From DATKUC01 sp964577375 (GTDB taxonomy: Bacteria; Spirochaetota; Spirochaetia; DSM-27196; DATKUC01), in contig CAZNYW010000051.1 of the NCBI GenBank assembly GCA_964577375.1, positions 1 to 31,684 of the forward strand: a stretch of DNA of 31,684 bases, written 5' to 3'. The translations under genes and the position numbers were made by a program. Below, in pieces: positions 14,508 through 21,126 of the stretch. Within the stretch, counting starts at the first letter, position 1; each line of letters starts with the position of its first letter. The notes beneath the pieces were generated by a model. The model had not been told where the DNA came from. It saw nothing but the letters and a program-made list of their open reading frames with translations, and searched no databases.

Positions 14508-15395
14508 ATGAACACGCTACGCTACATCGTACAGCCCGTTTCCGCCGAACTCGAAAAGGTGGAAGAAAACCTGCAGGTCCAGCTTTCGCGAATTGCCGAG
14601 GGTCACGCGGTTGACAACAGCTATTCGCGGATGGCGGACCGCGTCGTCGGACATCTGTTCAGGACCCACGGAAAGCGCCTTCGCCCGCTGCTCTTTCTTC
14701 TTGCGGCAAAGAGCACAGGCGCCGAGCTGACCGGCAGACACGACGCGCTCGTGCAGGTCGGAACGTCGGTCGAGCTCATCCACAGCGCCTCGCTCATCCA
14801 TGACGATGTCATCGACGAGGCGGTTTTCCGCCGGGACCGCGTTTCGGTGAACGAGCGGTACGGAAACAAGATCGCGGTTCTCGCCGGGGACATCCTCTAT
14901 ACCCAGTTCTACTCGCTGGTGAGCACGCTCGCGGACCTAAGTCCGGAGACGCGACTGCATCTGCTCGAGCTTTTCACCGACGTAACGCGCCGCATGTGTT
15001 TCGGCGAAATTTACGAAGAGCGCATGAGGGCCCGCAGGAAGCCCCCCGAGTTTGCCGACTACCTCGACACCATAGAAAACAAGACGGCATCGCTGATGGC
15101 GGTCTGCTGCGAAGCCGGCGGCGTGGTCTCGGGAGCCGATCCGGAATACGTCGATACGCTCCGCCGCTACGGCTATCACCTCGGAATGGCGTATCAGCTT
15201 CTCGACGATCTCGACGATGGGGACGCAGTCTTTCCGGACCGGGACCGCATCGGCGACGAAGCTGTCATGCACGTCGACGCAGCCTCGGCGACCGCAGCCG
15301 GGCTCCCGGTGAACGACGCCTCGGATCGACTTCGTGCGATCGTGGACGCGGTTTCGAGCACGCGAAAGCCGGAGCCCTCGTCGCGCTCCGCCTAG
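14508..15395 (+). CDS. Polyprenyl diphosphate synthase (trans-isoprenyl, long chain)
   Basis: The product is 295 aa. It has both aspartate-rich motifs of trans-prenyltransferases, HDDVID (D99-D103) and LLDDLDDGD (D233-D237), plus GKRLRP (55-60) and the ENKTASLM lysine motif. Such enzymes extend allylic diphosphates with isopentenyl diphosphate to make the menaquinone tail, fitting menA and menG nearby. The second motif is not followed by the usual GDLREGKxTLP-type segment. The C-terminus is short, Ala/Asp-rich and ends in a low-complexity tail. The family is usually about 320-330 aa, so the C-terminal helices look reduced. The start at 14508 (TAGGG seven bases upstream) is preferred to a longer frame whose N-terminus would encode the hairpin region. 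Confidence 0.88.
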   Translation: MNTLRYIVQPVSAELEKVEENLQVQLSRIAEGHAVDNSYSRMADRVVGHLFRTHGKRLRPLLFLLAAKSTGAELTGRHDALVQVGTSVELIHSASLIHDDVIDEAVFRRDRVSVNERYGNKIAVLAGDILYTQFYSLVSTLADLSPETRLHLLELFTDVTRRMCFGEIYEERMRARRKPPEFADYLDTIENKTASLMAVCCEAGGVVSGADPEYVDTLRRYGYHLGMAYQLLDDLDDGDAVFPDRDRIGDEAVMHVDAASATAAGLPVNDASDRLRAIVDAVSSTRKPEPSSRSA

Positions 15396-15477
15396 CCCCC
15401 GGGGCACGGCTTTTTGCCACTGGCCAGATTCCCCGCAGCGGAATAGTATTGGTAATCACCTCACCAAGGAGACTCCA

Positions 15478-15828
15478 ATGAAGGTCATCCGCTACCGGGA
15501 AATTACTCCCACCCACATTGACAATGACAAGGCGAAAGCGGTAGACGGCCGCGTGATCATCGGGAAAAACGAGGGCGCGGAGAACTTCTACCTCCGCGTC
15601 TTCGAGGTCGGTCCCGGCGGCTATACTCCGAAGCATCAGCATGACTGGGAACACGAGATCTTCGTGCACGCGGGACACGGAGAGGTCTTCGGGGACGGCG
15701 CCTGGCACGCGGTCGAGCCGGGCAGCGTGGTCTTCGTGCCTGCGAATCAGGAGCATCAGATTCGGAGCGCAGCCGGCGAGACGCTGACCTTCGCCTGCCT
15801 CATCCCTTCGAAGGCACCGGAGCTCTGA
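15478..15828 (+). CDS. Small single-domain cupin
   Basis: The product is 116 aa, one cupin_2 barrel. Cupin motif 1 is PGGYTPKHQHDWEHEIFV with metal ligands H53, H55 and E60. Motif 2 is PGSVVFVPANQEHQI with H92. The metal site is therefore complete and a divalent metal is expected. Such proteins act as isomerases, dioxygenases or small-ligand sensors, and sequence alone does not choose. The ATG has AAGGAG six bases upstream; a longer frame from 15334 would overlap the prenyl synthase and is rejected. It lies 82 bp after that gene and 68 bp before the cyclophilin, possibly in one transcript. Confidence 0.85.
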   Translation: MKVIRYREITPTHIDNDKAKAVDGRVIIGKNEGAENFYLRVFEVGPGGYTPKHQHDWEHEIFVHAGHGEVFGDGAWHAVEPGSVVFVPANQEHQIRSAAGETLTFACLIPSKAPEL

Positions 15829-15896
15829 GCGAACCGGAGAAGATATCTATTGCCTGCGCCCGGCTCGGTTGATACCTTGGACCAGGAGGTTCAACG

Positions 15897-16439
15897 GTGT
15901 CAGAAAAGAGTTCCGAATCATTTCAGGTGGTTCTCAACACAACGAAGGGGCAGGTGAAACTGGATGTGCACCCGGAATGGTCGCCGCTCGGTGCGGCGCG
16001 ATTCCGTGAGCTGGTCGAGTCGGGGTTCTACGCCGACATCGCGTTCTTTCGCGTTCTCGATGGCTTTGTCGCGCAGTTCGGCATTTCGGGAGACCCCAAT
16101 GTCTCCAGGGAGTGGCGCACCAGAACGATCAAGGACGATCCGGTGAAGGCTTCGAATAAACGTGGAACCGTCAGCTACGCGATGGCCGGACCGAACACCA
16201 GAACAACACAGCTCTTCATCAACTACGGCGACAACACACAGCTCGACGGCATGGGCTTCTCGCCCTTCGCACAGGTTGTCGAGGGGATGGAGACCGTGGA
16301 CTCGCTCTACAGCGACTACGGCGAGGGTGCGCCGCGTGGACGAGGCCCCGATCAGGGACGGGTTCAGAAAGAGGGCAATCACTATCTGAAACAGGGATTC
16401 CCGGAGCTCGACTACATCGTATCTGCCGAGGTGCTCTGA
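15897..16439 (+). CDS. Peptidyl-prolyl cis-trans isomerase, cyclophilin type
   Basis: The product is 180 aa with one cyclophilin domain and no signal peptide, so it is probably cytoplasmic. Family blocks are visible: a GQVKLDVHPEWSPLGAARF opening, then FFRVLDGFVAQFGISGDP, TRTTQLFINYGDN and GFSPFAQVVEGMETVD. It catalyses proline isomerisation during protein folding. The start is GTG at 15897 with a near-perfect AGGAGGT six bases upstream. The tail segment (PRGRGPDQGRVQKEGNHYLKQ) is longer than in the shortest cyclophilins and resembles bacterial variants. The amidase gene begins 25 bp downstream. Confidence 0.9.
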   Translation: MSEKSSESFQVVLNTTKGQVKLDVHPEWSPLGAARFRELVESGFYADIAFFRVLDGFVAQFGISGDPNVSREWRTRTIKDDPVKASNKRGTVSYAMAGPNTRTTQLFINYGDNTQLDGMGFSPFAQVVEGMETVDSLYSDYGEGAPRGRGPDQGRVQKEGNHYLKQGFPELDYIVSAEVL

Positions 16440-16464
16440 TTCCGTTGGACGTTGAGATTTGAAA

Positions 16465-17547
16465 ATGGGTTTTTTTCGCACGGGAAAGTGGATATTCGTT
16501 CTAGCGGTAGCTCTCGTGGCCGCCGGAATCGTTGCATACCGGATCGTGGCCGAGGACTCAGGCGGCACCGCGATCGCATCGGCGGACCTCAACCTTGCCG
16601 GGCTGGACGCCGAGCCCCCGATTCAGCCGCTCACCGGTCCGTGGGTCGTTGCGGTTCAGCCGGGGCACTGGCAGGTTGCCGAGCTGCCCGACGAGCTTTA
16701 CCGGCTTCGAAACAGCACCGGCGCGCAGTGGGGGAACGTCCGCGAGGTGGACATCAACAGGGCGGTTGCCGATGCCCTGGTTTCAAAGATCCGTGAATCT
16801 GGCTGGACGCCTGTACTGGTTCCCGCCACCGTGCCGCCCGACCTCCGTGCGGATGCCTTCATCGCGCTTCACGCAGACTGGGGCGACACCGCCGACCGGC
16901 GAGGGTGGAAGCTCGCTCCGGCCTGGCGCGCAAGCTCTGCAAGCCGCAAGCTCGCAGACGCGCTCGCCCGCTCGTTCGGACAGGAACCGAATCTCCTCGA
17001 GGATGCAGACGGGGTGACCGTCAACATGCGCGGCTATTTCGCCTTCAATTCGCGACGCTTTGTCCATGCTAGCAGCCCCTACACGCCGGCGGTCCTCATC
17101 GAGATGGGCTTCATCACCAGTCCGATCGACCGAAAGCTTCTGACCACGCGGCCCGACTATTACGCGGACATTATCACGCGAGGGCTGAAAGCCTATTTCG
17201 CCGACCGTTCCCGATCGGAAACCGACGACCTGCGGCCGCTTCAACTGCCCTGGGTTGCGGCCGGTGCGAACGGTACGACTGTGCGTCAGCGACCCTCGGA
17301 ATACGCCGCGGTGCTGTGGAAGCTTGACCCGGGTACCTTTCTGATGCCGGTCGACGAATCCGGAGACTGGTATGAAGTGTTTGTGCGCAGGCACTACGCG
17401 ACAGGTTGGATAAAGAAAGCGGACACTGTGCCGGCCGAAGACCCGCACTGGCCGATGCCGGGTGAGCGGAGGGAAAGCGTGCTTCAGGCGGCGGCGGATG
17501 CCGGCCCGCCGGCGGATGCCGGCGCGAGCACTCCCGCCCAGAATTAG
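16465..17547 (+). CDS. Membrane-anchored N-acetylmuramoyl-L-alanine amidase (Amidase_3) with SH3-like domain
   Basis: The product is 360 aa. An N-terminal hydrophobic segment (about 8-27) acts as an anchor or uncleaved signal. An Amidase_3 domain follows with the zinc ligands H68 (VAVQPGHW), E94 (NVREVDINRAVADAL) and H136 (FIALHADWGD). The catalytic glutamate is E213 (AVLIEMGFITSPID). It should cleave the bond between muramic acid and the stem peptide in the periplasm. Residues about 262-322 (TTVRQRPSEYAAVLWKLDPG, GDWYEVFV, ATGWIKK) form a bacterial SH3-like wall-binding domain. The C-terminus is a Pro/Ala tail with a short duplicated ADAG unit. The ATG was chosen over a TTG two codons upstream; the ribosome-binding site is weak either way. 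Confidence 0.88.
   Translation: MGFFRTGKWIFVLAVALVAAGIVAYRIVAEDSGGTAIASADLNLAGLDAEPPIQPLTGPWVVAVQPGHWQVAELPDELYRLRNSTGAQWGNVREVDINRAVADALVSKIRESGWTPVLVPATVPPDLRADAFIALHADWGDTADRRGWKLAPAWRASSASRKLADALARSFGQEPNLLEDADGVTVNMRGYFAFNSRRFVHASSPYTPAVLIEMGFITSPIDRKLLTTRPDYYADIITRGLKAYFADRSRSETDDLRPLQLPWVAAGANGTTVRQRPSEYAAVLWKLDPGTFLMPVDESGDWYEVFVRRHYATGWIKKADTVPAEDPHWPMPGERRESVLQAAADAGPPADAGASTPAQN
17493..17523. repeat. 13-bp direct repeat with 18-bp period inside the amidase 3' end
   Basis: Two perfect copies of GGCGGATGCCGGC (17493-17505 and 17511-17523) encode the duplicated A-D-A-G unit in the amidase tail. The period is a multiple of three, so the repeat is in frame and looks like a small coding duplication. 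Confidence 0.6.
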
Positions 17548-17588
17548 CTCATTGATGTTTGCGTCGCTTCAGACGGGCCACATTTTCG

Positions 17589-17640
17589 ATGCGGCTGCTC
17601 TACCGCTGGCACGCGGCGCTTCCGTCAGCGGTCGCCGCAT
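17589..17640. other. Compound inverted repeat between convergent amidase and rhodanese genes
   Basis: ATGCGGC (17589-17595) pairs with GCCGCAT (17634-17640), and inside it ACCGCTG (17602-17608) pairs with CAGCGGT (17626-17632). They are separated by a six-base bulge on one side and one base on the other. It occupies the 148-bp space between converging genes and could act as a bidirectional terminator, although there is no T-run on either strand. Confidence 0.4.
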
Positions 17641-17695
17641 ATCAGCTTCTGAGCGGCAGAGGGATCCTGATGTCGACCGGGGGACAGGGTCGGAG

Positions 17696-17730
17696 TCAGG
17701 CCTCCGGCATATCCATCAGGCCTCCGGCAT
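17696..17730. repeat. 15-bp direct repeat (20-bp period) forming the end of the rhodanese gene
   Basis: TCAGGCCTCCGGCAT occurs at 17696-17710 and again at 17716-17730. Read on the minus strand the two copies are in different frames. The first encodes the NAGGL segment, and the second encodes the last residues M-P-E-A and the stop codon. Confidence 0.75.
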
Positions 17731-17974
17731 TTACCACATCGGTAAATCCCTGCACCTTCAGCATCATCGCGGCGTAGGCGCTTCGAGATCCGGTTTCACA
17801 GTACACCACCACCGGACCGTCCTTCGGTCCGATCTCATCGGCCCTTTCCATGAGCTCGTTCACCGGAATGTTCCGGGCGTTGGGGTAGTGGCCGTCCATG
17901 AACTCGTCTTCGGTCCGGACGTCGACAATTGCCGCACCCGTTTTGATTTTCTCGAGAAGTGAGTTAGCTGCCAT
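17696..17974 (-). CDS. Single-domain rhodanese (sulfurtransferase)
   Basis: The product is 92 aa, a stand-alone rhodanese of the PspE/GlpE size class without a signal peptide. The active-site loop is YCETGSRSAY with the catalytic cysteine C59. The DVRTEDEFMDGHYPNARNIP block (18-37) is typical. It moves sulfane sulfur via a Cys-persulfide. It begins 19 bp after the CoA-disulfide reductase fusion stop, has AAGGGAG upstream and is almost certainly in the same operon. It therefore supplies a complete catalytic rhodanese beside a partner whose own rhodanese domain lacks the cysteine. The extreme C-terminus is formed by a 15-bp direct repeat. Confidence 0.92.
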   Translation of the reverse strand: MAANSLLEKIKTGAAIVDVRTEDEFMDGHYPNARNIPVNELMERADEIGPKDGPVVVYCETGSRSAYAAMMLKVQGFTDVVNAGGLMDMPEA

Positions 17975-17993
17975 TTTGTGCTCCCTTTTTTCT

Positions 17994-19670
17994 TCAGACC
18001 GCGGCCGGCTCGGTGGTCACGCTCTTTCCTGCAAGTCGGATGCTCGTAATCCCACCCGACACATATTTTACATTTTCAAATCCATTCTGGAGAAGCTGCC
18101 GTACGGCGATGTGGCCCTCGAACCCTGCCTTCGAGACGATGAGGATCGATCTGTCGGCCGGGACCTCATCCATGCGGTCCCGAAGCTCGTCGACCGGAAT
18201 GTGGATCGAATCGGCGAGTGAGCCCTTCGCGTAATCGCCGTAGGTCCGTACGTCGAGAACGAGGGCGCTGCCGCCTTCGATGAGCCGAATCGCCTCCTCG
18301 ACGGTGACCGAGGGGGAATAACCGGAAAGATCGTTCAACGCCGCAAATGCGGCGACGTTCAGAGGGTCGTTTGCAGACGAGTATGGCGGCGCGTAGGAAA
18401 GGTCGAGCTCGGCCAGGTCTTCCAGCGTGAGCCTGCCCGCAAGCGCTGCCGCGGCGACGTCAACTCGCTTCTCGACCCCCTCCTTTCCGAAGGCCTGTAC
18501 GCCGAGAAGCCTGTGCGAGGTCCGATCGTAGATGAGCTTGACCGAGAGCTCTTCCGCGCCCGGATAGTATCCGGCGTGGCTGCCCTTGTGGATCGTCGCA
18601 GACCGGACGTCGATCCCTGCTCGCCTCGCGGCCTCTTCCGAGAGACCGGTCATCGCGAAGGTGTATTCCATCGCCTTGAAAACGCTCGTTCCCAGCGCGC
18701 CTGCGTAGCGCATGCTGCCGCCAAGTGCGTTGACGGCGGCGATTCGACCCTGACGGTTTGCGGGACCGGCGAGTGGAATACGGACTCGGGCGCCGTCCAC
18801 GCGGCGGCTTACCTCCACCATGTCTCCGGCAGCCCAGATTCCCGGTACGCTTGTCTGCAGGAACTCGTCGACGACCACGCCGCCTGACGCTCCGATCTCG
18901 ATTCCCGCGTCACGCGCAAGCTCGACGTTGGGCTTCACCCCCGCCGAAACAAGCACGAGATCCGCGCCTGCACTACTGCCGTCGTCGAGATATGCCAGCC
19001 CGCTCTCCGCGTCAAGCGATTTCACTGCGCGGCCGGTTATGACTTCCGCTCCGGCCACCGCGAATGCTTCCGCGATGAGCGATCCGAACTCCTGATCCGC
19101 CGGCGGCATGAGATGATTGGTCAGCTCGACCACGGTCGTCTTCAGCCCCCGCTTCACGAACGCTTCGGCCGCCTCCAGTCCGATGAACCCGCCGCCGATC
19201 ACGAGCGCCGTTGCCGGTTTCTTTTCCTCTATGTATGCATGAATGCCGTCCATGTCCGGAATCGTCCAGAGACGGAAGACATGCGGCGCATCTATTCCCG
19301 CGATGGACGGGACAACGGGCGATCCACCGGTCGCGAGGATCAGCGAGTCGTAGGGAAGATCCCGGCTATCCGACCCGGTGCGGATGTGAACGAGCTGTGC
19401 CGTCGGGTCGATTGATTCAGCGGTCGTGTTGACCAGAACCTTCACCCGGTAGCGGGAGTAGAACCCCTCCGGCGTCTGGAGCAGCAGTGAGCTTCGTTTT
19501 GTGATGTCGCCCGAAATGCGGTAGGGCAGACCGCAGTTGGCGAACGAGACATACTTTCCCCTCTCTATGAGGGTGATTTCGGCGTGCTCGTCCTGCCGCC
19601 GTGCCCTTGCGGCCGCCGTCGCTCCGGCGGCAACCCCGCCGATTATTACTATTCTTTTTGCTTCACTCAT
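17994..19670 (-). CDS. CoA-disulfide reductase-rhodanese fusion (FAD/NAD(P)H flavoprotein)
   Basis: The product is 558 aa. Residues 1-440 form a pyridine-nucleotide-disulfide oxidoreductase. They contain an FAD loop IIGGVAAGATAAA (9-21), the single redox cysteine C46 in SFANCGLPY typical of CoA-disulfide/CoA-persulfide reductases, and an NAD(P) loop VIGGGFIGLEAAEA. There is also a second FAD motif GIWAAGDM and the C-terminal tyrosine-containing LSYAPPYSSANDPLN. Residues about 452-545 are a rhodanese domain in which the catalytic position is serine (S513, IVSKAGFEGH) instead of cysteine. Family members reduce CoA disulfide, CoA persulfide or polysulfide, so a role in thiol or sulfane-sulfur balance is likely. 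The ATG has no ribosome-binding site and lies just after the -10 element. The rhodanese gene at 17974 follows in the same operon. Confidence 0.93.
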   Translation of the reverse strand: MSEAKRIVIIGGVAAGATAAARARRQDEHAEITLIERGKYVSFANCGLPYRISGDITKRSSLLLQTPEGFYSRYRVKVLVNTTAESIDPTAQLVHIRTGSDSRDLPYDSLILATGGSPVVPSIAGIDAPHVFRLWTIPDMDGIHAYIEEKKPATALVIGGGFIGLEAAEAFVKRGLKTTVVELTNHLMPPADQEFGSLIAEAFAVAGAEVITGRAVKSLDAESGLAYLDDGSSAGADLVLVSAGVKPNVELARDAGIEIGASGGVVVDEFLQTSVPGIWAAGDMVEVSRRVDGARVRIPLAGPANRQGRIAAVNALGGSMRYAGALGTSVFKAMEYTFAMTGLSEEAARRAGIDVRSATIHKGSHAGYYPGAEELSVKLIYDRTSHRLLGVQAFGKEGVEKRVDVAAAALAGRLTLEDLAELDLSYAPPYSSANDPLNVAAFAALNDLSGYSPSVTVEEAIRLIEGGSALVLDVRTYGDYAKGSLADSIHIPVDELRDRMDEVPADRSILIVSKAGFEGHIAVRQLLQNGFENVKYVSGGITSIRLAGKSVTTEPAAV

Positions 19671-19679
19671 AACGCGGCA

Positions 19680-19708
19680 ATAATATATAGAATTATCTAT
19701 ATAGTCAA
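19680..19708 (-). promoter_or_regulatory. Promoter of CoA-disulfide reductase operon with embedded 20-bp operator-like inverted repeat
   Basis: On the minus strand, TTGACT (19708-19703) and TATTAT (19685-19680) are separated by 17 bp; each matches consensus at five of six positions. The spacer is almost entirely a perfect inverted repeat, TATATAGA-N4-TCTATATA (19684-19703), which also touches both hexamers. A protein bound there would block RNA polymerase. The first codon begins nine bases after the -10 element, so the mRNA should be leaderless or nearly so. The regulator is not in the window. The AT-rich palindrome recalls ArsR/SmtB-type or other winged-helix repressor sites, but that is inference. 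Confidence 0.7.
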
Positions 19709-19730
19709 TATCAAATGCGAGAAAATTCAG

Positions 19731-19754
19731 GGGCCGTACGAGCCGTACTGGCCC
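19731..19754. other. Hairpin-forming palindrome between two divergent promoters
   Basis: GGGCCGTACG (19731-19740) pairs with CGTAC-GGCCC (19744-19754, with T19749 bulged) around the three-base loop AGC. It lies between the CoA-disulfide reductase promoter and the MFS promoter and is outside both transcripts, so a DNA-level role (operator or insulator) is more likely than an RNA role. Confidence 0.35.
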
Positions 19755-19777
19755 GAGACCCCCCGTCGATGTGCTTC

Positions 19778-19806
19778 TTGATACTTAAATGGCGATCACA
19801 TATGAT
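19778..19806 (+). promoter_or_regulatory. Promoter of the MFS permease gene
   Basis: TTGATA (19778-19783) and TATGAT (19801-19806) are separated by 17 bp; both match consensus at five of six bases. The start would be near 19813, leaving about 16 bases that contain the GGGGGA ribosome-binding site (19817-19822). This supports the ATG at 19829 over an earlier ATG at 19802 that lies inside the -10 element. Confidence 0.7.
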
Positions 19807-19828
19807 TCCGGGACACGGGGGATTACAG

Positions 19829-21004
19829 ATGCGCCTCATTGATCGCACTTACCGGCCTCTCTACGTCGGTCTGCTGACGACATTCGTCATCTTCGGAATC
19901 GGCATGACCATCGTCGGGGCAACTCTCCCCAAGATCCTTGCGGAGTTCAGCTGGTCCTACACGGCCGCGGGCGCGGTCATCGCCGCAGGTGCTCTTGGAT
20001 ATTTCATATCCACCTATCTCAACGGCATTCTCATGCCGCACATCGGGCCGAAAGCGGTCATCACGATCGGTCTCGTGCTTCAGGTGGTTGCTCTTGCCTT
20101 TTTTGCGGCCACCCCGTCGGTCGTGCTCAACTTCTTTCTCGCTCTGTTCATCGGTCTCGGTCAGGGCGGTACGGAGGTGACGATCAACTACACCGTTGTC
20201 CGGATGGAGCAGAAAGGCGAGAGCCATCTGATGAGCCTCGTGCACGCCGCCTTTTCGGTTGGAGCCGTCATAGGGCCGCTGGTTATCGGTTTCATTATCC
20301 GGTTCGGGATGGTCTGGCAGCTCGTCTACCGGGGTCTTTCGGTTATCACGCTGGTGCTCGCGATCGTCATGCTGCTGCTTCCGTTCAAAAGAATATCTCA
20401 CGCCGAGGTCGAGGAGAACGAACAGACCGGTGCAAGCCGCCCGGAACGTCAGCCGATGTTCTATCTCGCCTTCCTGGTTCTGTTTCTCTACGTCGGGTTC
20501 GAGCTCGGCACCTCCAACTGGGTCAGCGAGTACTTCGTGAAGTTTCTCGGAAGCACCCCGTCTATCGGCGCCTTTATGGTGTCGGTCTTCTGGGGCGGGC
20601 TCCTGATCGGCCGCATCGGCGTTCCTGCGGTCTTCCGTCGCGTCGAGCATACCAGAGTCCTTGTCGGTCTTTCGCTGGCGTCCGGGGTGACGCTTGCAGC
20701 GGCCCTTCTTTTTCGAAACACGGTGGGTTCGGGGTTCGCCTTCTTCCTCTCGGGTCTCGCCTGCTCGGCGATCTACCCGCTCATCATGACCATAATCGGC
20801 CATCATTTCAGCGCCGGCCAGAGCCGGGCGGTGGGTTTCGCCGCCACCGGAGGCGGCGTTGGCTCGTTCGTCTTCCCGTTCATCATGGCCGCCGTCTCCG
20901 AAGCATTTGGCATCCGGACGGGATTCTTTCTCTATGTGGTGATGGCTTTTGTGATGACTGCGATCACCGTCGCCGTGCTGAAACAGGCAATACAGCATAG
21001 ATAA
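19829..21004 (+). CDS. Major facilitator superfamily transporter (FucP/sugar-permease-like)
   Basis: The product is 391 aa with about twelve membrane helices in two halves, split by a hydrophilic loop (about 190-215, SHAEVEENEQTGASRPERQ). The first half has a GALGYFISTYLNG block and the conserved acidic GLGQGGTEVTINYTVV segment seen in fucose/hexose permease-like MFS proteins. The second half has VFWGGLLIGRIGVPAVFRR. It is probably a proton-coupled uptake carrier for a small organic solute; the substrate is not predictable. It has its own promoter and is divergent from the CoA-disulfide reductase operon, with 158 bp between the start codons. The short exported-protein gene downstream has a separate promoter. 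Confidence 0.87.
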   Translation: MRLIDRTYRPLYVGLLTTFVIFGIGMTIVGATLPKILAEFSWSYTAAGAVIAAGALGYFISTYLNGILMPHIGPKAVITIGLVLQVVALAFFAATPSVVLNFFLALFIGLGQGGTEVTINYTVVRMEQKGESHLMSLVHAAFSVGAVIGPLVIGFIIRFGMVWQLVYRGLSVITLVLAIVMLLLPFKRISHAEVEENEQTGASRPERQPMFYLAFLVLFLYVGFELGTSNWVSEYFVKFLGSTPSIGAFMVSVFWGGLLIGRIGVPAVFRRVEHTRVLVGLSLASGVTLAAALLFRNTVGSGFAFFLSGLACSAIYPLIMTIIGHHFSAGQSRAVGFAATGGGVGSFVFPFIMAAVSEAFGIRTGFFLYVVMAFVMTAITVAVLKQAIQHR

Positions 21005-21065
21005 TTGGTCGGATAATCTCCGCCACACGGCAGAAATTTTCTCCGAAATACGTCGGAAAAGGCGC

Positions 21066-21094
21066 TTGCATTTCGATAATAAATGCTCTATTGT
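21066..21094 (+). promoter_or_regulatory. Promoter of the exported FMN-binding-like protein
   Basis: TTGCAT (21066-21071) and TATTGT (21089-21094) are separated by 17 bp. Transcription would start near 21101, followed by a CGGAGG ribosome-binding site (21115-21120) before the ATG at 21127. With the terminator at 21667-21696 this makes a self-contained one-gene unit. Confidence 0.6.
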
Positions 21095-21126
21095 ATTGCC
21101 TAAATCCACAACTTCGGAGGAATTCT

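Noticed and set aside
17578..17607. tRNA-like pieces on the minus strand: AGCGGTAGAGCA (D-arm-like) followed by a 5-bp stem with a seven-base loop containing GAA, recalling tRNA-Phe
   Set aside because: There is no T-arm (GGTTCGA-type) sequence, no matching acceptor stem and no CCA. The D-stem does not pair properly, there is an extra base between the arms and position 33 is C instead of T. It is part of a larger dyad, so it is at most a decayed fragment and more likely coincidence.
19823..21109. 428-codon minus-strand frame opposite the MFS gene
   Set aside because: Its composition is extremely Asp/Glu/Arg/His-rich, as expected from the antisense of a hydrophobic membrane protein.
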